NCBI GenBank assembly: GCA_016215215.1
Contig: JACRKW010000238.1
Span: 1 to 38,626 of the forward strand
DNA length: 38,626 bases
Reading direction: 5' to 3'
DNA from: Acidobacteriota bacterium
Lineage (GTDB): Bacteria; Acidobacteriota; Terriglobia; Bryobacterales; Bryobacteraceae
Below the pieces are notes generated by a model. That model did not search any database. It was not told where the DNA came from and saw only the letters and a list, made by a program, of their open reading frames with translations. Position numbers and translations under genes: made by a program. Positions 1 through 7,615 of this stretch are shown here, piece by piece (the stretch's first letter is position 1; each line of letters opens with the position of its first letter).

Positions 1-2550
1 GGTGTGCCTCCGCCCATCGCCATCCGGCAGAAGAACACCACGCGCAACCCGCGCTCCACGGTGGCAACCTCAACCGAGATCCACGATTACCTGAGGTTGC
101 TGTATGCCCGCGCGGGCGAAACGTTCTGCCCGGGCTGCGGCGAGCGGGTGGAACGGGACACGGTGGACCCGGTGGCGGAGAAGATGCTGGCCCAGAGCGC
201 GGGATCGCGATGGTACGCTCTCTTCCCGGTGACCGCCTTCAAGCCGGGCGATGCCGCCTCGCTCCGCGACCATCTGTTCGATCTCAGGAAGCGCGGCTTC
301 AACCGGCTGTTTCAGGCGGGGCGGATGTTCGAGTTCTCGACGCCGGAGTCGCTGCTGGAAGTCGACTTCTCACAACCGGTACATGTCCTGGCCGACAGGC
401 TGGTGATGCGCCCGGACCAGAAGCAGCGCATCGTCGATACGGTGGAAATCTGCTACCGCGAGGCGGGCGAGGTTGTGTTTGAGCAGGCCGGGGAGCCCGA
501 GCCAAAGCGGCTGAGATTCAGCGAGCGCTTCTGCTGCAAGGTCTGCTCGCGCGACTTCGTTACGCCGGAGCCGCCTCTGTTCAGCTTCAACAACCCGTAC
601 GGTGCCTGCCCCAAGTGCCAGGGCTTCGGCAACACGATCGACTACGACATGGATCTGGTGATCCCGGACCCTTCGCTGTCGCTGGATGAGGGCGCGGTGC
701 ACCCCTGGACCAAGCCCCAGTACGAGTCCTACGGCGAGCAGTTCCGCTCCCGTCCCGGCGGCAGGGTCCGTCTGAACAAGGCGTACAGCGATCTGAACGG
801 AGCTGAGAAAGCCCTGGTTCTGGAGGCTGTGCGCAAGTTCTTCGCCGATGTCGAGCGCAAGAAGTACAAGGTGCACGTGCGGGTGTTTTTGAGCCGGTAC
901 AGGGGTTACACCGAATGCCCGGATTGCGGCGGGTCGCGACTTCGCGCCGAGGCGCTGAACGTCCGGGTGGGCGGAAGGACCATTGCCGAGGCGGCGCGGA
1001 TGAACATCGCGCAGGCCGGCGAGTTCTTTGACGGGCTGCCGTTAGGCCCGGAGCAGTCCGCGGTAGCCGGCAAGGTGCTGGTGGAGATCCAGCAGCGACT
1101 GGGTTTCTTGAACGACGTGGGGCTCCACTACCTGACGCTGGACCGGCTTTCGGCCACGCTTTCCGGCGGCGAGGCACAGCGCATCCAACTTGCCACGTGT
1201 CTCGGCTCGCGGCTGGTGGGAGCGACCTACGTGCTGGACGAGCCTTCCATTGGCCTGCACCCGCGCGACACAGGCCGCTTGATCGGCATACTCCGGGAGC
1301 TGCGCGATCTCGGCAACACGGTCCTGGTGGTGGAGCATGACGCCGATGTGATGCGCGCCGCCGACCATGTGGTCGATATCGGGCCGGGCGCCGGCGAGCT
1401 GGGCGGCCAGGTGACATTCCAGGGAACTCTGGCGCAGATGCTGGCCGGCGGATCGAAGCGCGGCGCCTCGCTCACTGCCAGATACCTGAAGGGTGAATTG
1501 CAGACTTCGCTCAAAACCGAGCGCCGCAAGGTGGACGCGCGCAAGATGCTGCGCTTCCATGGCTGCCGCGCCAACAACTTGAAGGGGATCGACGTGGAGA
1601 TCCCCCTGGGCGTCACGGTGGTGGTGAGCGGCGTTTCCGGATCGGGCAAGTCGACGCTGGTGCACGACGTGATGCACAAGACGCTGGAGTCCCGCTACAG
1701 GCGCGACCTTTCCAAGGCGGGCGCGACGCCGGAGGAGCCGGGTCTGGGGGAAAAGGTCGAGCGGCAAACCTGCCGCAGCGTGGACGGCACGGGGCTGGTG
1801 AGAGAACTGGTGCTGGTGGACCAGTCGCCGATTGGACGAACGCCGCGCTCGAACCCGGTCACCTACTCCAAGGCCTTCGATCTGATCCGTGAACTCTTCG
1901 CTTCGACGCCGGAGGCGCAGCGGCGCGGTTACGCCGCCGGGCATTTCTCATTCAACATCGCCGGCGGCCGGTGCGAGTCCTGCCAGGGCGACGGCACCGT
2001 GACGGTGGAGATGCAGTTCCTGGCCGACGTGGAACTGATCTGCGAGGATTGCCGCGGGACACGCTATAAGTCGTCGATCCTCGACGTGCAGTACCGGGGG
2101 CTGAACATCCACCAGGTGCTGCAACTCACCATCCGGGAGGCGCTGGCATTCTTCGCCGATCAGCCAAAACTGGCCGCCCGACTGAGGCCGATGGCCGACG
2201 TCGGATTGGGCTATCTGCGGCTGGGCCAGTCCGCCACGACGCTCTCGGGCGGAGAGGCGCAACGGGTGAAACTCGCTTCCCACCTCACACAGGCCGACTG
2301 CAAAGGGGTGCTCTACCTGTTCGATGAGCCGACCACCGGGCTCCACTTTGACGACATCGCAAAACTACTGGACGCGTTCGACCGCCTGGTCGCCAAGGGC
2401 GCCAGCCTGCTGATCATCGAGCACAACCTCGAAGTGATCCGCCATGCGGACTGGGTTGTGGACCTCGGCCCGGAGGGCGGCGATGCCGGTGGGCGGATCG
2501 TCGCCGCGGGCACTCCGGAGGAGTTTGCATTGCCGTCTGGCAAAGTCTAG
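1..2550 (+). CDS. uvrA: Excinuclease ABC subunit A (5'-truncated)
   Basis: UvrA is the damage-sensing ABC-type ATPase of nucleotide excision repair; it loads UvrB on DNA. The reading frame is open from the window edge, so roughly the first 90 residues, with the first Walker A, lie outside; the GTG at position 4 is an internal Val. Visible in order: a conserved DQK-like segment (IRQKNTTRNPRSTV), the CPGCG zinc element, a second zinc module ending in GACPKCQGFG, the first ABC signature LSGGEAQR (about residue 386 of the visible part), DEPSIGLH, the second Walker A GVSGSGKST (about 541), the C-terminal zinc module CESCQGDG/CEDCRG, the second LSGGEAQR (about 747) and DEPTTGLHF. The protein stops soon after DLGPEGG...GTPEEF and lacks the short tail that usually follows in UvrA. 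Family assignment is secure; whether the genome holds a second UvrA cannot be seen. Confidence 0.96.
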   Translation, partial: GVPPPIAIRQKNTTRNPRSTVATSTEIHDYLRLLYARAGETFCPGCGERVERDTVDPVAEKMLAQSAGSRWYALFPVTAFKPGDAASLRDHLFDLRKRGFNRLFQAGRMFEFSTPESLLEVDFSQPVHVLADRLVMRPDQKQRIVDTVEICYREAGEVVFEQAGEPEPKRLRFSERFCCKVCSRDFVTPEPPLFSFNNPYGACPKCQGFGNTIDYDMDLVIPDPSLSLDEGAVHPWTKPQYESYGEQFRSRPGGRVRLNKAYSDLNGAEKALVLEAVRKFFADVERKKYKVHVRVFLSRYRGYTECPDCGGSRLRAEALNVRVGGRTIAEAARMNIAQAGEFFDGLPLGPEQSAVAGKVLVEIQQRLGFLNDVGLHYLTLDRLSATLSGGEAQRIQLATCLGSRLVGATYVLDEPSIGLHPRDTGRLIGILRELRDLGNTVLVVEHDADVMRAADHVVDIGPGAGELGGQVTFQGTLAQMLAGGSKRGASLTARYLKGELQTSLKTERRKVDARKMLRFHGCRANNLKGIDVEIPLGVTVVVSGVSGSGKSTLVHDVMHKTLESRYRRDLSKAGATPEEPGLGEKVERQTCRSVDGTGLVRELVLVDQSPIGRTPRSNPVTYSKAFDLIRELFASTPEAQRRGYAAGHFSFNIAGGRCESCQGDGTVTVEMQFLADVELICEDCRGTRYKSSILDVQYRGLNIHQVLQLTIREALAFFADQPKLAARLRPMADVGLGYLRLGQSATTLSGGEAQRVKLASHLTQADCKGVLYLFDEPTTGLHFDDIAKLLDAFDRLVAKGASLLIIEHNLEVIRHADWVVDLGPEGGDAGGRIVAAGTPEEFALPSGKV

Positions 2551-2564
2551 CGAAGTAGTCTATA

Positions 2565-2597
2565 TTGAAAATTGAGCGGTCAGTGCTCAATTTTCAA
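2565..2597. repeat. Perfect 13-bp AT-rich inverted repeat upstream of the DUF4143 ATPase
   Basis: Arms TTGAAAATTGAGC (2565-2577) and GCTCAATTTTCAA (2585-2597) are exact reverse complements around a 7-nt spacer. The element sits 14 nt after the uvrA stop and 15 nt before the ATPase start, in strikingly AT-rich DNA for this window. There is no T-tract after it, so it does not look like a standard intrinsic terminator. It could be an operator, a transcript hairpin or a mobility-related end. The symmetry is seen directly; the role is unknown. Confidence 0.9.
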
Positions 2598-2612
2598 GGA
2601 TGAGTCTAGAAG

Positions 2613-3776
2613 ATGTTTTACCAGAGATCTCGCCTGATCCGCCTGATCCGGCAGGCGATCAAGGCCAACCCCGTGACGGCGTTGATCGGCCCTCGACAAT
2701 GCGGCAAGACGACGCTGGCGCGGCAGATCGGCCGGTCCGCAGGCGCCGCGTACTTCGACCTGGAAGATCCCATCAGCCTGCAGCGCCTGGCCGAGCCGAT
2801 GACGTGCCTGGAACCATTGCGAGGCCTGGTGGTGATCGACGAGGTGCAGCGCAAGCACGACCTCTTTCCGATTCTGCGCGTACTGGCCGACCGGCAGGGG
2901 CCGGCGTGCCGCTTTCTCATCCTCGGCAGCGCATCGCCGGAGCTTTTGCGGCAGGGCTCGGAGACGCTCGCCGGACGAATCGCCTTTGTGGAGATGGGCG
3001 GGTTCGACATCGAGGAAGCCGACAAGCGCGGCTTGAAGAAGCTGTGGTGGCGAGGGGGCTTCCCGCGCTCCTATACCGCTGAGTCGGATCAGGAAAGCAT
3101 CGGCTGGCGGGCCAACTTCATCCGTACGTTCCTGGAGCGGGACATCCGGGAATTCGGCGTGCAGGTTCCGCCCGCGACGCTGCGCCGCCTGTGGATGATG
3201 CTGGCGCACTATCACGGGCAAACCTGGAATGCCTCGGAGATCGCCCGTTCGCTCGGCGAGTCGCACACCACCGTCAAGCGGCACTTGGATATCCTCAGCG
3301 GCGCGCTGGTGGTACGCCAGTTGCAGCCGTGGTTTGAGAATGTCGGCAAGCGTCAGGTGAAGGCGCCGAAGATCTACATCCGCGACACGGGACTGTTGCA
3401 CAGCCTGCTGGGAGTGGAGTCCTTTCAGGCGCTGGAGGGGCACCCGCGGCTGGGCGCCTCCTGGGAAGGTTTCGTGGTCGAGGAGATGTCCAAGATCATC
3501 GGCGAACGCAACATGTACTACTGGGCGACTCAGTCCGGCGCCGAACTCGATCTGATGTTCATGGCCGGCGGGAAGCGCTACGGCGTGGAGGTGAAGTACG
3601 CCGACGCGCCGGGGCTGACCAAGTCGATGCGTATCGCACGCCAGGACCTCCGCCTGCAGCAATTGTTCGTCGTCTACCCCGGTGTCCAGACCTATGACGC
3701 CGGCTCGGGCGTCATCGTCCTGCCCCTGGCCCGCCTGCGCCAGGAGCTGACGGCGAGACTCGACCTGGGCCGTTAG
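2613..3776 (+). CDS. AAA_14 / DUF4143 family ATPase
   Basis: A 387-residue member of the widespread AAA_14-DUF4143 ATPases, whose biological role is not settled. The N-terminus carries Walker A GPRQCGKTT (about residues 26-34) and Walker B LVVIDEVQR. A middle winged-helix-like segment follows (SLGESHTTVKRHLDIL, about 212-227). The C-terminal DUF4143 part ends in a PD-(D/E)XK-like pattern: an acidic GAELDL strand and then GVEVKY. Length is normal for the family. The gene stands alone behind uvrA and is separated from it by a perfect inverted repeat; AAGGA at 2596-2600 is a weakly placed Shine-Dalgarno. Genes of this family are scattered and often poorly conserved in position between relatives, so lateral acquisition is plausible (inference). 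Confidence 0.93.
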   Translation: MFYQRSRLIRLIRQAIKANPVTALIGPRQCGKTTLARQIGRSAGAAYFDLEDPISLQRLAEPMTCLEPLRGLVVIDEVQRKHDLFPILRVLADRQGPACRFLILGSASPELLRQGSETLAGRIAFVEMGGFDIEEADKRGLKKLWWRGGFPRSYTAESDQESIGWRANFIRTFLERDIREFGVQVPPATLRRLWMMLAHYHGQTWNASEIARSLGESHTTVKRHLDILSGALVVRQLQPWFENVGKRQVKAPKIYIRDTGLLHSLLGVESFQALEGHPRLGASWEGFVVEEMSKIIGERNMYYWATQSGAELDLMFMAGGKRYGVEVKYADAPGLTKSMRIARQDLRLQQLFVVYPGVQTYDAGSGVIVLPLARLRQELTARLDLGR

Positions 3777-3798
3777 CCCCTGCGCCGGCGAGCCCCGC

Positions 3799-3804
3799 TA
3801 GAAT
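3799..3804 (+). promoter_or_regulatory. Candidate -10 box TAGAAT before the TPR gene
   Basis: TAGAAT lies in the gap between the DUF4143 ATPase and the TPR gene and ends 9 nt before the ATG at 3814. No convincing -35 hexamer is present at 16-18 nt. If used, transcription would begin at or very near the start codon. A GAGGGTGAG stretch between the box and ATG could also act as a ribosome binding site, so leaderless use is uncertain here. Confidence 0.4.
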
Positions 3805-3813
3805 GAGGGTGAG

Positions 3814-4929
3814 ATGATCCGGCTTGCCTCCATCCTTCTGCTGGCCCATCTGCAGCAGCCCGCTGATCCGATGGCGGAGGCCTCGGCGCACCTCGACGCC
3901 GGCCGCTACGAGCAGGCCATCGAGCTGCTCCAGCCGTTGGCTGAAAAGTCGCCGGACGACGTCAGCATACGCTTCAACCTGGCGTTGGCATACAGCCTGG
4001 CCGGACGCGACGAGGATGCCGTCGCCGGGTTCCGCAAGGTTCTGGCGCTGAAAGCCGGCCTGTACGAAGCGCAGCTCAATCTCGGCAGGCTGCTGGTCAA
4101 ACAGAGCCGGTTCGGAGAAGCCGCGCCGCTGCTGGAAGAGGCCCTCGCCCAGCGGCCCACCGGCGGAAAGGCCGCCTACCTGCTCGGCCGCGCCTACGCT
4201 GGCGGCGGCCAGTGGAGCAAGGCTGTGGCGGCGCTCGAAAAGGCGGCCGAGCTAGACCCCGCCGCGATGGACATCCAACTGGAACTGGCGGTCGCCTGCG
4301 AGAACGCGAAGTTGCCAGAAAAGGCAGCGGCGATCTATCGCCGCTTTCCGGACAATGCCCCCGCGCGAGAGCGCCTCGGCCTGATCCTGCTGGATTCGGG
4401 CGACCCGGCCGGCGCCGTCGAGCATCTGGAAGCGGCGCGCTCGCGCAGCCCTTCCTCCGCACTGCTCTACGCCTTGGCAACCGCATACCTGCGCGCCAAA
4501 CAACCGGATCAAGCCATTGCCGCCGCCGGTCAACTGGCTGCCGCCGAGCCCGCAGACATCCGCACTCGGCTCTTCTACGGTCGTCTGCTGCGCGATCAGA
4601 AGCGCTATGACGATGCGGCACGGCAGTTTGAGGCCGCCACGCGGATCAAGCCGGACTCGGGGGAGGCTTGGAACGAGTACACCGCCATGCTCCTCCTCCT
4701 GAAACAGTACGAGCCGGCCCTGGCTGCGCTGGAGCGTGCCCGGCAGCTGAACGGTGAAACGCCGGCCTACCACTACCTCCGCGCCACCATGCTGGACGCG
4801 CTGCAGCAGCCCAAACCGGCACTGGAAAGCTATCGGAAGTTCCTGGCGCAAAGCACCGGCAACCATCCAGATGAGGAGTTCAAGGCCCGGCAGCGCGCCA
4901 AAGTGCTGGAAAAGGCGGTGAAACGATGA
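3814..4929 (+). CDS. Exported tetratricopeptide-repeat protein
   Basis: A 371-residue protein with a short hydrophobic N-terminus (MIRLASILLLAHLQQ) that looks like a signal peptide, followed by TPR units through nearly the whole length: for example AGRYEQAIELLQPL, AGRDEDAVAGFRKVL, QSRFGEAAPLLEEAL, GGQWSKAVAALEKAA, QKRYDDAARQFEAA and LKQYEPALAALERA. No enzymatic domain is visible, so a scaffolding or envelope-assembly role is the most that can be inferred. The next gene starts inside its stop codon (ATGA at 4926-4929), so the two are probably translationally coupled, and a third exported protein follows after 19 nt. Confidence 0.9.
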   Translation: MIRLASILLLAHLQQPADPMAEASAHLDAGRYEQAIELLQPLAEKSPDDVSIRFNLALAYSLAGRDEDAVAGFRKVLALKAGLYEAQLNLGRLLVKQSRFGEAAPLLEEALAQRPTGGKAAYLLGRAYAGGGQWSKAVAALEKAAELDPAAMDIQLELAVACENAKLPEKAAAIYRRFPDNAPARERLGLILLDSGDPAGAVEHLEAARSRSPSSALLYALATAYLRAKQPDQAIAAAGQLAAAEPADIRTRLFYGRLLRDQKRYDDAARQFEAATRIKPDSGEAWNEYTAMLLLLKQYEPALAALERARQLNGETPAYHYLRATMLDALQQPKPALESYRKFLAQSTGNHPDEEFKARQRAKVLEKAVKR

Positions 4930-5363
4930 CTCGCAGTTCCTGGCTTACCGTGCTGTTCCTGGGTGCGGCTCTGCCGCTTGCCGGAGGCCTGCCGGAGATC
5001 AGGCAGGAGCCCGATCCGTTGCGGCGCTTCGATATGGCGCTGGACCACGCCGGCCAGCAGATGAAGCTCGCTCGCGAACTGGTCAAGGAAGGGGGCAGCC
5101 GCACGGAACTGCTCCAGTCGCTGGACGAAATCGCGCAGGCGGCCGGGCTGGCGCTGGAATCCCTGCGCTCCACTGGCAAGCGGCCCGCCAAACTCTCCAG
5201 ACAGTACAAGAAGGGCGAACTCAGGACCAGGGAGATGGAGAAGCAGCTCTCCGAGCTGGTGCGAGCCCTGAGCCTGGACGACCGGCCGGCCGCGGAGAAG
5301 ACCAGGGAGCGGATATCCACCACGCACGAGGAGTTCCTGCTCGGCGTGATGACCGGCAAGTGA
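4926..5363 (+). CDS. Small secreted helical protein, unknown function
   Basis: 145 residues with a cleavable-type signal (hydrophobic WLTVLFLGAALPLAGG) and a mature part that appears wholly alpha-helical and charged, with heptad-like runs around LVKEGGSRTELLQSLDEI and REMEKQLSELVRALSL. I do not recognise the family. It overlaps the upstream TPR gene by 4 nt (ATGA) and is followed by another exported helical protein, so the three genes (3814-6072) form a likely operon and possibly one envelope complex. No catalytic motif is visible. Confidence 0.82.
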   Translation: MTRSSWLTVLFLGAALPLAGGLPEIRQEPDPLRRFDMALDHAGQQMKLARELVKEGGSRTELLQSLDEIAQAAGLALESLRSTGKRPAKLSRQYKKGELRTREMEKQLSELVRALSLDDRPAAEKTRERISTTHEEFLLGVMTGK

Positions 5364-5382
5364 ACAGTCGAGGAGAACCGCC

Positions 5383-6072
5383 ATGAAGCTCTTCCTGCCC
5401 CAGACCGTGATCCTGCTGGCCACTCTCATGGCCCCGCCTCTGGCGGCCCAGAAGGACTTCCTCACATCGGACGAGGTGGAGCAGATTCGGGAAACGCAGG
5501 ACGCGGATCTGCGACTGCAGCTCTATCTCAAGTTTGCCCGCCAGCGGATCGACCAGCTCGATCAGCTCTTCGCCAAGCCCAAGACTGGACGGAGCGGCAT
5601 GATTCACGATCTGCTGGAACAGTACACCGGCATCATCGAGGCCATCGACAGCTACGTCGACAACAGCATCAAGCGCCAGCGTCCGCTCGCCTCCCTGACC
5701 GCGGTGGCCAAGGTGGAGCGCGAGATGCTGGCCGAACTCGAACGTTTCGCCGGCCTCTCCTCGCCGGACAAGGGCCGTTTCCAGTTCGCGCTGGAGCAGG
5801 CGGTGGAAACCACCCGGGACAGCGCCGAACTCAGCGAGCAGGATTTCCGGGAGCGCACCCGCGCAGTGGAGTCCAGGGAAGTCGACATCCGCAAGGAGCG
5901 CGAGGAACTGCTCGCGCCGGAGCGTAAAGAGGAACTCAAGAAGGAGCAGCAGAGGATCGACGCCGAGAAAGAGGGCGTCGCTCCGGGCAAGAAGAAGCCC
6001 TCGCTGTACAAACCCGGCGAGAAGGCGGGTGCGAAGCCGGAAGAAAAGAAGGCGCCCGGGAAGAAGAACTGA
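5383..6072 (+). CDS. Secreted coiled-coil protein with Lys-rich tail
   Basis: 229 residues. The start is fixed by GAGGAG at 5370-5375, 7 nt before ATG. A signal peptide (VILLATLMAPPLAAQ) precedes a helical mature domain that opens with FLTSDEVEQIRETQDADLRL, a strongly charged coiled-coil stretch (EVDIRKEREELLAPERKEE), and a low-complexity basic tail rich in KPGEK and KKAPGKK. The basic tail could bind nucleic acid, lipid head groups or polysaccharide, but nothing in the sequence decides this. It is the last gene of the exported-protein run and ends 2 nt from the convergent AI-2E permease gene. Confidence 0.82.
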   Translation: MKLFLPQTVILLATLMAPPLAAQKDFLTSDEVEQIRETQDADLRLQLYLKFARQRIDQLDQLFAKPKTGRSGMIHDLLEQYTGIIEAIDSYVDNSIKRQRPLASLTAVAKVEREMLAELERFAGLSSPDKGRFQFALEQAVETTRDSAELSEQDFRERTRAVESREVDIRKEREELLAPERKEELKKEQQRIDAEKEGVAPGKKKPSLYKPGEKAGAKPEEKKAPGKKN

Positions 6073-6083
6073 GGCTACGCCTC
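6071..6083. terminator. Small hairpin spanning two convergent stop codons
   Basis: GAGGC-TAC-GCCTC forms a perfect 5-bp stem with a 3-nt loop exactly where the plus-strand secreted protein (stop 6070-6072) and the minus-strand permease (stop 6075-6077) meet. There is no T-run, so termination from it is only a weak possibility. Confidence 0.3.
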
Positions 6084-7178
6084 GCCTGCCTGGCTCGCCT
6101 CGGCTGCGGGCTCATCGGCGGTGGATTCATCCAGGTACTCCTCGCGCAGGATTCGGAACACCTGCACTCCCACCGAGAAGATCACCGGGCCGGCGAACAG
6201 GCCGATGAATCCGAACGCCTGCATCCCGCCCATCAGCGCGAAGAACACCACCAAGGTGTTCATCTCCGTCTTGCCGCTGAGAATCCACGGCCGCAGGACG
6301 TTGTCCGCCATACCCACCGCCAGCAGGCCCCACAGCGCCAGAAACAGCGCCTTGCCCCAGGCGCCGTGCGTCAGCAGCACCAACGCGCCGGGCGCCCAGA
6401 TCAGCGCCGGCCCCACCAGCGGAACCAGCGAAGCGAGGGCCGCCAATGCCCCCCACATCACCGGCGCCGGAAGGCCGGTGAACAGGAAGCCCAGGCCGGT
6501 GAGAACTCCCTGCGCCGAGCCGACAGCGGCGATTCCGTAAACATTAGCCACGATGGATTGCGTGATGGACCCGAGCAGTTCCTCAGTCCGCCCGTGCGGC
6601 AGCGGCAGCCAGCGCACAATGCCCCGGCGGATGGCATCGCCTTCCAGGAAGAGGAAGAACAGCACGAACAGGCACAACATGCCGTTGCCGATGGTGGACG
6701 TCAGATCGCCCAGCACAGAACCGCCCCAACGGACCAGGGCCTCGCTCCACGATTTCGCGCGGCTCTCGGCGATCGACTTGACGTCCGGGGCCGGCACGCC
6801 GGTCCTGGAGGCGATCCACTGCACGGGCCCGTCCGCCACGCGGCCCAACCACGTGCTCCAGCCCCCTTCCTGGGCGCTCTGCTGGGCCAGTTGCGCATAG
6901 GAACTGCGCGCCTCGTGAACAATCGTCACACCCAGCATCCCCAGGGGCGCCAGGACCAGCGCCAGCAGGAGAAGAGTCGCCGACAGGGAGGCCAGCACCC
7001 GGGGTTTGATCCACGCGGAGATGCGTTGGAAGGCCGGCTGAAACGCAATGGCAAGCACGATGGCAAAGAAGATCGGCTGCAGAAACGGCCGCATCAGGAT
7101 GTAGACCAGGCTCGCGGAGCCGGCCGCCAGGGCGATGAGGACGGCGAGAGCCAGGCGATTGCCGCTTTGAACTGCCAT
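6075..7178 (-). CDS. AI-2E family (PerM/YhhT-like) membrane permease
   Basis: A 367-residue integral membrane protein with about eight hydrophobic segments in the typical arrangement of the family: two helices near the N-terminus (LAVLIALAAGSASLVYIL and FFAIVLAIAFQPAF), one further helix (LLLLALVLAPLGML), a soluble stretch at about 85-155, then a C-terminal cluster that includes GNGMLCLFVLFFLFLEGD and LVPLVGPALIWAPGALVLL. Members export autoinducer-2 in E. coli or act as ion antiporters in other bacteria, so the substrate is not predictable. It is the last gene of a minus-strand run; its ATG lies 5 nt after the tsaE stop. The extreme C-terminus is acidic and Ala-rich. Confidence 0.9.
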   Translation of the reverse strand: MAVQSGNRLALAVLIALAAGSASLVYILMRPFLQPIFFAIVLAIAFQPAFQRISAWIKPRVLASLSATLLLLALVLAPLGMLGVTIVHEARSSYAQLAQQSAQEGGWSTWLGRVADGPVQWIASRTGVPAPDVKSIAESRAKSWSEALVRWGGSVLGDLTSTIGNGMLCLFVLFFLFLEGDAIRRGIVRWLPLPHGRTEELLGSITQSIVANVYGIAAVGSAQGVLTGLGFLFTGLPAPVMWGALAALASLVPLVGPALIWAPGALVLLTHGAWGKALFLALWGLLAVGMADNVLRPWILSGKTEMNTLVVFFALMGGMQAFGFIGLFAGPVIFSVGVQVFRILREEYLDESTADEPAAEASQAGEA

Positions 7179-7183
7179 GGGAT

Positions 7184-7615
7184 TCAGGGTAGCTCAGTCA
7201 CGCAGATCAGGCGCGATTCATCGGGCTGTGGCTCGATGCGGATCTCAATGCGCTCCTCCGGCATCAACTCCGGGAAGCGCTCGGCCCACTCCAGCAACAC
7301 CACCGCGCCGCGGCCGAAGACCTCGTCCAAACCGAGCGACTCGACCTCGGCCGCGGTGTCCAGCCGGTAGAGGTCGATATGCAGCACCTCGCCCGTACCG
7401 CCATATTCGTGGATCAGCGGGAAGGTCGGGCTGGAGACGTCTTCGGCACGGGCCGCGCCAAGGCCCTCGGCGATGCCCTTGGCCAAGGTGGTCTTCCCTG
7501 CCCCGAGGTTGCCGATCAGCAGAGCAACGCAGGGGCGTGTCCAGCCCGCAGCCAGCCTGGCGCCCAACGCGATGGTCTCCTCCTCAGTACGGGCGGTGTA
7601 GCTTCGGCTGGTCAT
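7184..7615 (-). CDS. tsaE: tRNA threonylcarbamoyladenosine biosynthesis ATPase TsaE
   Basis: TsaE is the ATPase partner of TsaB-TsaD in making t6A37 on ANN-decoding tRNAs, in the cytosol. The ATG at 7615 is chosen because it overlaps the stop of the upstream nnr gene (ATGA, 7615-7612) and gives 143 residues, the usual family size; a longer frame upstream has no TsaE similarity. Walker A GNLGAGKTT is at about residues 35-43, followed by SSPTFPLIHEY (61-71), the conserved DLYRLD (81-86), GLDEVF, and VVLLEWAERFPELMP (105-119). All key elements are present. It sits between NnrE/NnrD and the AI-2E permease. Confidence 0.95.
   Translation of the reverse strand: MTSRSYTARTEEETIALGARLAAGWTRPCVALLIGNLGAGKTTLAKGIAEGLGAARAEDVSSPTFPLIHEYGGTGEVLHIDLYRLDTAAEVESLGLDEVFGRGAVVLLEWAERFPELMPEERIEIRIEPQPDESRLICVTELP

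Noticed and set aside
1-12. GTG at position 4 as the uvrA start
   Set aside because: The protein would lack its first Walker A; the frame is open to the window edge, so the gene is cut, not short.
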